A stretch of DNA of 45,248 nucleotides, from assembly GCF_000621525.1 (NCBI RefSeq), contig NZ_KK211299.1, forward strand, positions 113,423 to 158,670, read 5' to 3'. Below the pieces are notes generated by a model that did not search any database, was not told where the DNA came from, and worked only from the letters and a program-made list of their open reading frames with translations. This DNA comes from Legionella fairfieldensis ATCC 49588 (GTDB lineage Bacteria; Pseudomonadota; Gammaproteobacteria; Legionellales; Legionellaceae). Numbering within the stretch: position 1 is the stretch's first letter; every line of letters begins with the position of its first letter. This document shows, one piece after another, positions 1-7,677 of this stretch. A program made the translations under genes and the position numbers.

Positions 1-75
1 AAAGACCAGCAAGGTAAAGACCAGCAAGGCAAAGACCAGCAAGGTAAAGACCAACAGGGTAAAGACCAGCAGGAC
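1..75 (+). repeat. 15-bp in-frame tandem repeat (five copies visible)
   Basis: Five consecutive 15-bp units (consensus aaagaccagcaaggt) encode KDQQG, the last as KDQQD. Differences between units are single bases, mostly synonymous. The array starts at the window edge, so the true copy number is unknown. A 15-bp unit keeps frame when copies are gained or lost, as in a coding VNTR. Confidence 0.85.
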
Positions 76-264
76 AAAAATCAGCTATCCAGACCAAGCA
101 GTAAAAAGACAGATAAAGACGCTCAAACAAGTCAAACTGCTGAGCATGAAAAACAACAGGCGAAAGAACAATGGTTACGCCTGATTCCTGATGATCCTGG
201 TGGATTAATGCGAGAGAAATTTTTGCGTGATCATCTACGCAGACAAAGTGGGTGGTATCAATGA
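1..264 (+). CDS. BatB-like VWA/TPR protein, C-terminal end only
   Basis: The open frame enters from the left edge and ends in TGA at 262-264. The visible 87 residues begin with five copies of a KDQQ(G/D) pentapeptide and continue through a charged Gln/Lys-rich linker to a conserved-looking tail (PGGLMREKFLRDHLRRQ). That tail, and the position directly before batD with an ATGA overlap, fit the C-terminus of the membrane-anchored VWA-TPR protein BatB of Bacteroides/gammaproteobacterial Bat operons. The VWA and TPR domains would lie outside the window, so the family name is inferred from context and the tail. The low-complexity linker is probably disordered and, being repeat-encoded, probably varies in length. 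Confidence 0.6.
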   Translation, partial: KDQQGKDQQGKDQQGKDQQGKDQQDKNQLSRPSSKKTDKDAQTSQTAEHEKQQAKEQWLRLIPDDPGGLMREKFLRDHLRRQSGWYQ

Positions 265-1949
265 AACGAATCTTATCAGTCTTATTAATTTGTTTTTCCA
301 GTGTTGCACTGGCAAAAGTTTCTATTCAGTTGGAAGCGTCTCAAGTTCAATTGGGAGAAACATTTAATCTCACTTTGATATTGGATGGCTCTAATACGGA
401 TGCCGTGCCTGATCTGACGCCGCTGCAAAACGATTTTACAATCGTTGGTACGGAGCGCAGTATGAATTATAGTATTGTCAACGGTCAGGCGCGCTCGGTA
501 AGTGAATGGACCATTTTTTTAACCGCAAAACGAGAAGGTATGCTGGTTATTCCTTCTTTGCAAATAGGGCAAGAAAAAACTGTTCCGGCTAGTATAGAAG
601 TTACTCAACAGGCACCTGCCACGACTAAACTGCCCACTCAACAACCGGCGGCGCAACAACAGCAAGACGTTATATTGCAGGCAGAGGCCAGTACAATAAC
701 CCCCTATATCAATCAGCAGGTTATCTACACAGTTAAATTGTATAACAGTCGTCGTTTGATTGACGCAAGTTACCAACCGCCTGCCGTGGATGACGCACTT
801 TTAGTCCCTTTTGGAAATGGTCGAAGCTATCAGATTATGCAGAATGGCCGGATGTATGCGGTTGAAGAACAACAATACGCGTTATTTCCGCAAAAAAGTG
901 GTCATTTGAAAATTAAGCCGCCGATTTTTAATGCTTTAATTTATGACAGGGTACCGAGACGGATTAGCGTACAGGCACAACCCACCATACTTCAGGTACA
1001 ATCTGTTCCTGCCCAATATAAAGGACGAGATTGGTTACCCGCTAAACAGGTGACTCTTAGCGAACATTACGATAAAAGCATTACTTCCCTGGCTGAGGGC
1101 AGTACGTTGGTGCGTACAGTGGTTTTACAGGCTGTTGCTGTGCCCGCGCAATTATTACCTGTTCCTGATTTTGGCAACTCCAATGAATTCAGTATTTATC
1201 CTGAAAAGCCGGTAGAGAGCAACACGTTCAGGCAGCAGGATCTGGTGGGTACAATCACAATCAAAGTAACTTACCTGCTCAATAAATCAGGTAAAATTAC
1301 TATACCCGCATTGAGTGTTCCCTGGTTTAATACGATGACAGGAAGAGAGGAAACGAGCACTTTGCCTGAATTAACCATTAATGTCATTGCGGGTGCCAAT
1401 TCCGCTTCCAAACAAAATACAGCGACTGATACAGTCTCAGCTAGCAGGAGTCAGTTTGATTCAGCGCCCAATAGCCAGCAGAAAAAAGAAAATGAAAGGA
1501 ATAAGACAAGGAGCTTACCCGCTACGTCAGAAAATACAATTGCCTGGTGGGTTGCCGGTGGTTTTGCACTGGCATGGCTGCTGACTTTAGTGGCGTGGTT
1601 TCGCTGTCGGCCTGTTAACAATACTTCCAGCCGTAAACAACTCCTCAAACAATTGCAGGACGCATGCTTAACCAATAACGCTTCACGAGCGCGTGACGTG
1701 TTACTTAAATGGGCACGCATGCAATGGCCTGAAGCCACTGTATTGAATTTACAGGATTTATATAAACTTTTACCCGAATCCGAATTAAAGCATCAGATTA
1801 ATGAATTATCCCAAGCGCTTTATCATAATACGAGCAACCATGAAACATGGCGAGGAGAAGCTCTATGGCGTTGTATCGTTCAATTTAAAAAAAAATCCTC
1901 AGGAAAAAAAGATAGAATGAATCCTTTACCTCCTATTCATCGGCTCTGA
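261..1949 (+). CDS. batD: BatD-family protein (oxygen tolerance/aerotolerance)
   Basis: This 562-aa protein is probably exported. It has a signal peptide at about residues 1-18 (hydrophobic core, VALA cleavage-like end), a long beta-rich periplasmic region, a Ser/Thr/Gln/Lys-rich linker near residue 400, one transmembrane helix at about 426-448 (WWVAGGFALAWLLTLVAWF) and a cytoplasmic helical tail. That layout is typical of BatD, a membrane component of the Bat complex linked to stress tolerance. I chose ATG 261, which overlaps the upstream stop (ATGA), over a GTG at 252 that would add only three residues. The overlap suggests translational coupling. Identity rests on topology and neighbour order; no catalytic motif is expected. 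Confidence 0.75.
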   Translation: MKRILSVLLICFSSVALAKVSIQLEASQVQLGETFNLTLILDGSNTDAVPDLTPLQNDFTIVGTERSMNYSIVNGQARSVSEWTIFLTAKREGMLVIPSLQIGQEKTVPASIEVTQQAPATTKLPTQQPAAQQQQDVILQAEASTITPYINQQVIYTVKLYNSRRLIDASYQPPAVDDALLVPFGNGRSYQIMQNGRMYAVEEQQYALFPQKSGHLKIKPPIFNALIYDRVPRRISVQAQPTILQVQSVPAQYKGRDWLPAKQVTLSEHYDKSITSLAEGSTLVRTVVLQAVAVPAQLLPVPDFGNSNEFSIYPEKPVESNTFRQQDLVGTITIKVTYLLNKSGKITIPALSVPWFNTMTGREETSTLPELTINVIAGANSASKQNTATDTVSASRSQFDSAPNSQQKKENERNKTRSLPATSENTIAWWVAGGFALAWLLTLVAWFRCRPVNNTSSRKQLLKQLQDACLTNNASRARDVLLKWARMQWPEATVLNLQDLYKLLPESELKHQINELSQALYHNTSNHETWRGEALWRCIVQFKKKSSGKKDRMNPLPPIHRL

Positions 1950-1960
1950 AAAGAGGATTT

Positions 1961-3376
1961 ATGCAGCTTAGTGACTATTGTAAACAGGATGCTCATAGTT
2001 TGGCTGAACTTATTAAAGCGAAGCAAATAAGTCCAGAGCAAGCCCTGGATTACGCGTTAAAACGGATGCATGAGGTTAACCCTCAACTCAATGCAATCAC
2101 CATCGATTGTCATGACTGGGCGCTTAAACATTTACAGGAAATGCGGGGTGATGAACCTTTTTATGGCGTACCCGTGTTAGTTAAAGATTTGGGATTTACC
2201 CTGCAAGGCGTGCCTTATAGTGCGGGCTCCCGTTTTTTTGCAGGCACAGTACCTTCTTTAACAAGTGATTTTATTGAGCGTTTGCTTGAAGTGGGTATGT
2301 TACCTTTTGCCAAAACCAATGTGCCGGAATTAGGGCTTTCTTATGTAACAGAGTCTGCTTTGTGGGGACCTTGTCGTAATCCTTATGATTTAACCCGTAC
2401 ACCCGGAGGTTCCTCGGGAGGGTCTGCTGCTGCCGTGGCAGCAGGAGTCGCTCCGGTTGCTACAGCGACTGATGGAGGTGGTTCTATTCGTATACCGGCG
2501 GCCTGCTGTGGTTTATTCGGCTTTAAACCTACCCCGGGTTTAATTTCAACAGGACCTTGGGTCAGCGAAGCCTGGTCAGGTCTGGCAGCTATTCATGTCC
2601 TTACTCGTAGTGTTCGTGATTCAGCCTTTTTGTTTGATTTACTTCGTGCCCCTGCTTTAGCTGAAGTAAAGCGAATGAAAAATTGTTCTCCTTCGCAAAA
2701 ATGCCCAACCCCTTTGACCATTGCACTTCTTGAAGACGCTTTTTCTTCCGTGCCCGTTGCTCCACCCTGTAACCGGGCTGTAGAACAGATGGTAGATGTA
2801 TTAAATGATTTAGGGCATCGAGTCATTCAGCATAAGTTAATTTTGGATTTGCAGGAGATTGGCAGGGCCACAGCCATTATTATTGCCGCTAATACTTGCG
2901 CCAACATCGAGGAGCAGGAAAAAATTACAGGGCGGCAGGTAGAACGGCATGAAATTGAACCCATAACCTGGGAGTTTATGCAGCGTGGTAAAAAATTATC
3001 TGCTGCTGAATTGATTAAGGCAAGAAATAAAATTTATCAACTCACGCGCCCGGTGCATGAGTTATTGGCAAGCATCGATCTGATTTTAACACCGGCGTTA
3101 GCTCAGTTACCGTTGAAAATTGGCTGTTTATCAATGAGTGATGAATTTGATTCTTATCTACGCAAAAATGTTGAATTTTCTCCTTTTACTTCCTTGTTTA
3201 ATCAAGCAGGGTTGCCGGCTATGACGATGCCTGTGATGTATCATGACCGTTTACCCCTGTCGGTGCAATTTGCTGCTGGCAGAGGCAAGGACAAATTACT
3301 CCTGGAATTTGCTATGCAATTACAGGACGAACTTCCAGATTTTACTCAGCCAGTTATGAGTTTACATACCCCGTGA
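1961..3376 (+). CDS. Amidase signature family hydrolase
   Basis: This 471-aa protein belongs to the amidase signature family. Lys75 (in VLVKDLG), the cis-Ser at about 151 (in TPGGSSGGSAA) and the nucleophile Ser175 (in DGGGSIRIPA) match the Lys-cisSer-Ser triad by motif and by spacing. Members hydrolyse amides; the substrate cannot be read from sequence. There is no GatB/GatC partner nearby and the gene follows batD by 11 bp, so it is more likely a stand-alone amidase than GatA of the tRNA amidotransferase. No signal peptide is visible, so it should be cytoplasmic. The start ATG follows an AGAGGA-like ribosome site. Its stop codon lies inside the left copy of the direct repeat flanking the small repeat element. 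Confidence 0.85.
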   Translation: MQLSDYCKQDAHSLAELIKAKQISPEQALDYALKRMHEVNPQLNAITIDCHDWALKHLQEMRGDEPFYGVPVLVKDLGFTLQGVPYSAGSRFFAGTVPSLTSDFIERLLEVGMLPFAKTNVPELGLSYVTESALWGPCRNPYDLTRTPGGSSGGSAAAVAAGVAPVATATDGGGSIRIPAACCGLFGFKPTPGLISTGPWVSEAWSGLAAIHVLTRSVRDSAFLFDLLRAPALAEVKRMKNCSPSQKCPTPLTIALLEDAFSSVPVAPPCNRAVEQMVDVLNDLGHRVIQHKLILDLQEIGRATAIIIAANTCANIEEQEKITGRQVERHEIEPITWEFMQRGKKLSAAELIKARNKIYQLTRPVHELLASIDLILTPALAQLPLKIGCLSMSDEFDSYLRKNVEFSPFTSLFNQAGLPAMTMPVMYHDRLPLSVQFAAGRGKDKLLLEFAMQLQDELPDFTQPVMSLHTP

Positions 3377-3383
3377 ACGGTTA

Positions 3384-3512
3384 ATGGCGTCCACTTAAGG
3401 AGAATACGTTCCACGGCTTGTCCGTGGAATCCAGAACATAAGTCAATCCTGGATCTCACGGACAAGCCGTGGAACGTAGGTGATGTAAATTGGCCTTAAG
3501 TTGACGCCATTG
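3384..3512. mobile_element. MITE-like element with terminal inverted repeats and flanking direct repeat
   Basis: The ends are a 17-bp inverted repeat with one mismatch: ATGGCGTCCACTTAAGG at 3384-3400 and its complement at 3494-3510. Inside are two inverted copies of a motif containing ACGTTCCACGGCTTGTCCGTG (3406-3425 and about 3456-3476), each itself a hairpin (CCACGG/CCGTGG). The 12-bp sequence cgtgaacggtta stands directly on both sides (3372-3383 and 3513-3524), as expected of a target-site duplication. No protein is encoded. A related, more degraded copy lies at 9911-10001. A miniature inverted-repeat element moved in trans is the simplest reading; a terminator-type hairpin is the alternative. 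Confidence 0.7.
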
Positions 3513-3623
3513 CGTGAACGGTTACTTTATTTTTCATAAAATACATGTCTATATGGCATATAAACTATAATAAAAATTTAATTCATCATTAGATATCTTT
3601 GCGCTCAATGTCCTCGCAATCTG

Positions 3624-5756
3624 TTATCCAGGTTGATTGATTGTAGGGCTTTGGCCTTCAAATTCTGATTTTTCCGCGGGTTTTGCCCATAGGTTATTCG
3701 CTTTAAGAGGCGAAGAGTGTTTAATGAAGCGTCTGAAGGCTGGATCGAATGCACTTTCAATGCCACACTTTTTGGCGGCTTGCCAATAGTTTGCGATTTT
3801 TTTAAGATCATTTTCACTAGAACCTCCAATAAAGAACGTATCGATAAATTTCGCTTTATAAGCATTGATAACGCGATCATCTGCCAATATCATCAAAAAT
3901 TGAGGGTCATAATGCCTTTTAAGCTCCAATAAAATCATTTGAACAAAAGGGATAGATTCAACTGGTATTTTAAATAGTGTTTCCCGGTCGCAATATTTTT
4001 TTTGTGCACAAGCTATAGTGTTATTACTATAAATAACTTGAACCTTCTCAGCAGTTACTTTATTAGCCAGGATGAAATCAATTTCTTCATGACAAGGTTG
4101 ATTTTCACAAAGTCGTTTTACAAAATACGGGTGGTTTAGAATACAAAAGCCTATACCATGAGTTATTGCTTTACCCTGGCTGGCTATTTTTTCGATGGCC
4201 CTCATTCCATCCATTGCCATTTTGCCCGATAAAAAATTACTCTGTAGTTTAGCAGGCAATGTTAATATTAATTCAAGGAGGCGAGCGACAACTTTAGAAT
4301 TATAGATAAATGCAAAGACTGTAGCAGGAGTTTTTTGCTGAACAATATGCTCAATAAGCGATGACTCAATAGCTATGCGGCTTCCTTTTATAGTACCAAA
4401 CAACAAGAAATTAATACGACTATCTATTGGCTGTTGCGGCCATTTTATAAGTATATTAATGTCAATTTTTAAGGTGGTTGACGCATACTGCAAGCGTTTA
4501 ATTTGACTTAATAGGGTATTTAACAAATTTTCCAAGCGATCTTTTGGCCAGGTACGTAGGGTTCGTACGTCCATAACTGAAAAAGACATTTTTAGCATCG
4601 TTATTTGTTCAATATACTCTAACATAGCGAGTGTACAATTTTTGATTGTGGTAATTTCTACGCTATTTTGATTTAGTTCAAGCGTATTTTGCAAAAACTC
4701 CTTGCTTTTAACACTGAGTGACATTATCCCATCAATTGGAAAATTACACCCCAAACTATTCAAATGATGGGCTATAGGTATGTCATTTGTTCTAATTTGT
4801 ATATAACGCCCTATTTTATTTTTTATTTTAGGATGGAGATTATCTATTAATTGACTAATATTGCGGTGGAAAAAACTTTGATGTCCCTGACTTTCTGCAA
4901 GTAAAGATAAGTAAGTTGGATTTGTAATAATCGACAGACCTCGATCAATCCATTTCTCTAACTCAGATTGGTCTATCGGATGTTTCAATAACAATAAATT
5001 ATTGATATTTGACTCGATTACATTTAAAGATTCGACGAAACTCTCTCTAGCAATCCTTGCATCATGCTCAATCTGATTACGACTTTCCATAACTCTAAAC
5101 CAACGTTGATTAGCCGTCGCAGACTTTTCATTGGCTAAGAATTGCTGTTTTAATTCCTCTAAATTAAAATTTTTATTTTGTGAGACAATTTGGAGGTGAT
5201 TCAAAATTTTCACAACATACGCCAATGCTAAATCTGCTATTTCTTGACGCAATTTTTCTTGTCTTTTGGTATCGATTAAATCTCGTGTAGTTTTTATGGA
5301 GTGAAGCTCAAACAATGAATAATTAAAGGTAAATATATTCATCAAATTTGCTAAGCTAATTTCCAAATTAAAGACTGATGGATCTTTATCAATAGAAGCG
5401 TCATTGATGCCCAATTTGGAAATTTGTTCATAAAATAGATCTATAAAGCTCTTCTTCTTGTCGCCTAAAGCAATAATACGCTCCGCAAATACTGCGGCTG
5501 CACCCAAATTGATTGTTTCAGCCAATTGGATGATGGGTGCCATAACAATTTCTAATATATTCATTCTCAATAGTTCAGGTGCGTCGTATTGTTTAAGTGC
5601 TTGATTAAAAGGTGGTTGATCTATAAATGTGTAAATATGTTCTTCAAGTTCATCACCCAAATTAGGTTGGTAGTGCTTAAAAAACGCTGCTTGTTTTGCT
5701 TTCATAGTGGCTAACGCTGCCCTTTGTGCTACATTTAATTCTTTTTTTTCTTGCAT
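3624..5756 (-). CDS. Orphan 710-aa helical protein, function unknown
   Basis: I do not recognise this protein. It is about 710 aa, almost entirely helical in appearance, without a signal peptide or clear transmembrane helix, and rich in Asn, Ile, Lys and Leu. No catalytic motif stands out. The C-terminus is polar (AEKSEFEGQSPTINQPG), compatible with but not diagnostic of a Dot/Icm translocation signal. ATG at 5756-5754 is preferred to a TTG nine codons upstream because it is the first ATG; neither has a strong ribosome site. It lies 142 bp downstream of the 5899-7041 gene on the same strand, is AT-rich like it, and both are inserted between ordinary chromosomal genes. A host-interaction role is inference. 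Confidence 0.7.
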   Translation of the reverse strand: MQEKKELNVAQRAALATMKAKQAAFFKHYQPNLGDELEEHIYTFIDQPPFNQALKQYDAPELLRMNILEIVMAPIIQLAETINLGAAAVFAERIIALGDKKKSFIDLFYEQISKLGINDASIDKDPSVFNLEISLANLMNIFTFNYSLFELHSIKTTRDLIDTKRQEKLRQEIADLALAYVVKILNHLQIVSQNKNFNLEELKQQFLANEKSATANQRWFRVMESRNQIEHDARIARESFVESLNVIESNINNLLLLKHPIDQSELEKWIDRGLSIITNPTYLSLLAESQGHQSFFHRNISQLIDNLHPKIKNKIGRYIQIRTNDIPIAHHLNSLGCNFPIDGIMSLSVKSKEFLQNTLELNQNSVEITTIKNCTLAMLEYIEQITMLKMSFSVMDVRTLRTWPKDRLENLLNTLLSQIKRLQYASTTLKIDINILIKWPQQPIDSRINFLLFGTIKGSRIAIESSLIEHIVQQKTPATVFAFIYNSKVVARLLELILTLPAKLQSNFLSGKMAMDGMRAIEKIASQGKAITHGIGFCILNHPYFVKRLCENQPCHEEIDFILANKVTAEKVQVIYSNNTIACAQKKYCDRETLFKIPVESIPFVQMILLELKRHYDPQFLMILADDRVINAYKAKFIDTFFIGGSSENDLKKIANYWQAAKKCGIESAFDPAFRRFIKHSSPLKANNLWAKPAEKSEFEGQSPTINQPG

Positions 5757-5898
5757 AATGCACCCATTGATTTTAATGAACAAAAGGATATTACTTGTTA
5801 ATGATATGAGATTGAACTTATTTAGAAAACATATTTTATTTTATAGATTAGAAGTCTTCGCGTACGTTGGATGAATGACCATGGATTAAACTTATGTC

Positions 5899-7041
5899 TT
5901 AACTCATTGTTAATCTAATAAGTTCTAATTGTTTCAAGGTTCCATGACTTAATTTCGGACTGAAGAGGCCGCGTTGAACTCTAAAAAACTTTCCTAAGTT
6001 TGACGACTTATCTAAACAATCGGTTATTGATTTTTTCCTTATCTCTAAAGAAGAAGTTTTTATGTGTTTTAAAACATCTTCTTTATGTACGGCAAGGGCT
6101 TTTAATTGTGATGGAGGAATAAATTTTTTTGCCCTCAGCGCTGATATTATATGTTGCGCGCTGTCTCTGTGCCCCATTATTGTTTGTATTTCGTCCTTTT
6201 GCATTATTTCCTTTGCCGGGACTGTTTTGAGAAAGCTAAAGGGGTCGCTAATGTTGTCAGGATTATAGGTCTCTAAATTAACATCAGTGGCGTTATGATA
6301 ATACCATTTACCAGGATGACGAATTGAACTATAAACGCCAATCTGTCTATCAGTAGGAAAAATTATTCCTGGCCTAATTTCTGCTTTTATTAAATTTTCT
6401 TCTATTTCTTCCAATGTATGCTGACATTCTTTTTCAAGCCCAGGTAAAATATAGATAGTAAATTGCATCCCTTCATAGAGTCTAGAGGCGTTTTTTAGTT
6501 TTTGCTTTCTTAAATCGATTAAATTTTCATAGATATTTTTTGTGTATTCCAACAACTTTTCTCTATTCAGATTGTATTGATTAAAGAAACTGCTCATCTT
6601 GGTAAGATAGGTTTGGATAAAAGAAATTAATCGCCATTCACTACGACGGTATAAACCTAGTTGTTGATATATTCTATGAAAAGTATTTCTCAAAAACGTT
6701 TTATCTTGAGAATTCGAACTCTGCAAAAACTGATTGTATTCTTCAATTAACCGCTCTAATTTTTCTTGCCTGCCCTTTTTAAATCCTTCCATGACATTAG
6801 GATTGGCTATTTTAAAAGACATATTTTTTTGACAGAGAAAAGGAAGAATTATTTCCCATGCTTTGTTCATATCTTCAGGATGGATGCTAATACGTGCCTT
6901 CCAATTGGTATCAATTTTTTTGCGTAAAGCGCTTTGTATTCTCCATGGGTGAAAATATATAAAATTTGAGTTATCTGTAAAGCATTTGTGAAGTTCAGGG
7001 GAAATTAAGTTCTGGGGATCAATTAAATCAATGTATTTCAT
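5899..7041 (-). CDS. Orphan protein resembling the OspF/SpvC-LanKC phosphothreonine-lyase fold
   Basis: This 380-aa protein has no signal peptide. Several motifs occur in the order seen in phosphothreonine lyases (OspF, SpvC) and in the lyase domain of class III/IV lanthipeptide synthetases. These are NFIYFHPWRI (27-35), WKARISIHPEDMNKAWEI (47-64), MSFKIANP (74-81), GMQFTIYILP (191-200) and DRQIGVYSSIRHP (231-243). The matches align Lys48, Lys77, Tyr197 and Arg241 with conserved active-site positions, but the catalytic-acid His of the K-x-H motif would be Arg50. A helical insert of about 100 residues separates the halves, and a helical tail follows residue 265. This resemblance is read by eye and is weak. 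Activity may be altered or lost. A Legionella effector is a reasonable guess. Confidence 0.6.
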   Translation of the reverse strand: MKYIDLIDPQNLISPELHKCFTDNSNFIYFHPWRIQSALRKKIDTNWKARISIHPEDMNKAWEIILPFLCQKNMSFKIANPNVMEGFKKGRQEKLERLIEEYNQFLQSSNSQDKTFLRNTFHRIYQQLGLYRRSEWRLISFIQTYLTKMSSFFNQYNLNREKLLEYTKNIYENLIDLRKQKLKNASRLYEGMQFTIYILPGLEKECQHTLEEIEENLIKAEIRPGIIFPTDRQIGVYSSIRHPGKWYYHNATDVNLETYNPDNISDPFSFLKTVPAKEIMQKDEIQTIMGHRDSAQHIISALRAKKFIPPSQLKALAVHKEDVLKHIKTSSLEIRKKSITDCLDKSSNLGKFFRVQRGLFSPKLSHGTLKQLELIRLTMS

Positions 7042-7384
7042 TGAGAGCCCTACTAAAGGATGAGAGAATAAATTATAACATTTTGCTTAAAAAAATTACA
7101 ATCAATTTTCTATCGTATAATAAGCATTATGCGCAAGCAAAATCATATTTTGATTGGCCATCCAAGCGAATGGTTATTATTTAGTTGAAATTCTCGCTAT
7201 TTGGGAAACATTAGAGTATAATAAAATTACTTATATTGTGCGTATTTCTGGTTGAGCCATTATTCCATTGTATAAATCCCTCCTTTTGTAGTTCTAAAGT
7301 AGCGAATTTATCGCATGCGTACTCAATGCTTCAATCTTGAATCGTATAATACAAGTGTGTTTTTAATTTAATTTGGAAAGTGAA
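7042..7384. other. 343-bp intergenic region between divergent genes
   Basis: The region is AT-rich and has no convincing gene. It holds the minus-strand promoter noted at 7072-7101 and two copies of atcgtataat (7112-7121 and 7341-7350). The second could be the -10 of the cold-shock gene, giving a short leader, but no good -35 is seen at the right spacing. A 19-codon frame starting at 7129 has no ribosome site and was not called. Confidence 0.5.
7072..7101 (-). promoter_or_regulatory. Candidate sigma-70 promoter for the 5899-7041 gene
   Basis: On the minus strand a TTGTAA (-35, 7101-7096) is followed after 18 bp by a consensus TATAAT (-10, 7077-7072), about 30 bp before the start codon. The spacing and the perfect -10 support it, though the surrounding AT-rich sequence makes chance matches easier. 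Confidence 0.5.
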
Positions 7385-7603
7385 ATGTCTGGTACAAAAG
7401 AAACCGGCCACGTAAAGTGGTTTAATGATGATAAAGGTTATGGCTTCATCAGCCGTGACAATGGTGAAGATGACGTGTTTGTTCATTTTCGTTCAATCAA
7501 CAGCGCTGCTGGTCGTAAAACATTGATCGAAGGTCAACGCGTAGAATTTTTGGTAACTAAAGGACCTAAAGGCCTGCAAGCAGAAGAAGTTACCGCGATA
7601 TAA
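7385..7603 (+). CDS. Cold-shock domain protein (CspA family)
   Basis: This 72-aa single cold-shock-domain protein binds single-stranded RNA/DNA and acts as an RNA chaperone. RNP1 (KGYGFISRD) and RNP2 (DVFVHF) are both intact, preceded by the typical GHVKWFN strand. The ATG at 7385 has GGAAAG four bases upstream; a TTG at 7373 would lie within that site and is rejected. The leader after the likely -10 at 7345-7350 is short, unlike the long thermosensing leader of E. coli cspA, so strong cold induction by that mechanism is not suggested. Which paralogue (CspA, C, D or E) it is cannot be told. Confidence 0.93.
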   Translation: MSGTKETGHVKWFNDDKGYGFISRDNGEDDVFVHFRSINSAAGRKTLIEGQRVEFLVTKGPKGLQAEEVTAI

Positions 7604-7677
7604 TCATCCTGCTGTTTCTCTTCTCTCCCCTCTACTGTCGGCCTCTGTACGCCATTAAAGGGGAGTGATCTTTTTTA

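Noticed and set aside
1-75. Possible CRISPR-like direct repeats
   Set aside because: The 15-bp units have no spacers and encode an in-frame pentapeptide, so they are a coding tandem repeat.
3605-3880. 91-aa minus-strand frame
   Set aside because: It overlaps the end of the larger 3624-5756 gene in another frame, with no ribosome site or recognisable content.
7129-7188. 19-codon frame starting MRKQNHILIGHPSEW
   Set aside because: No ribosome site, no conservation evidence and very short.
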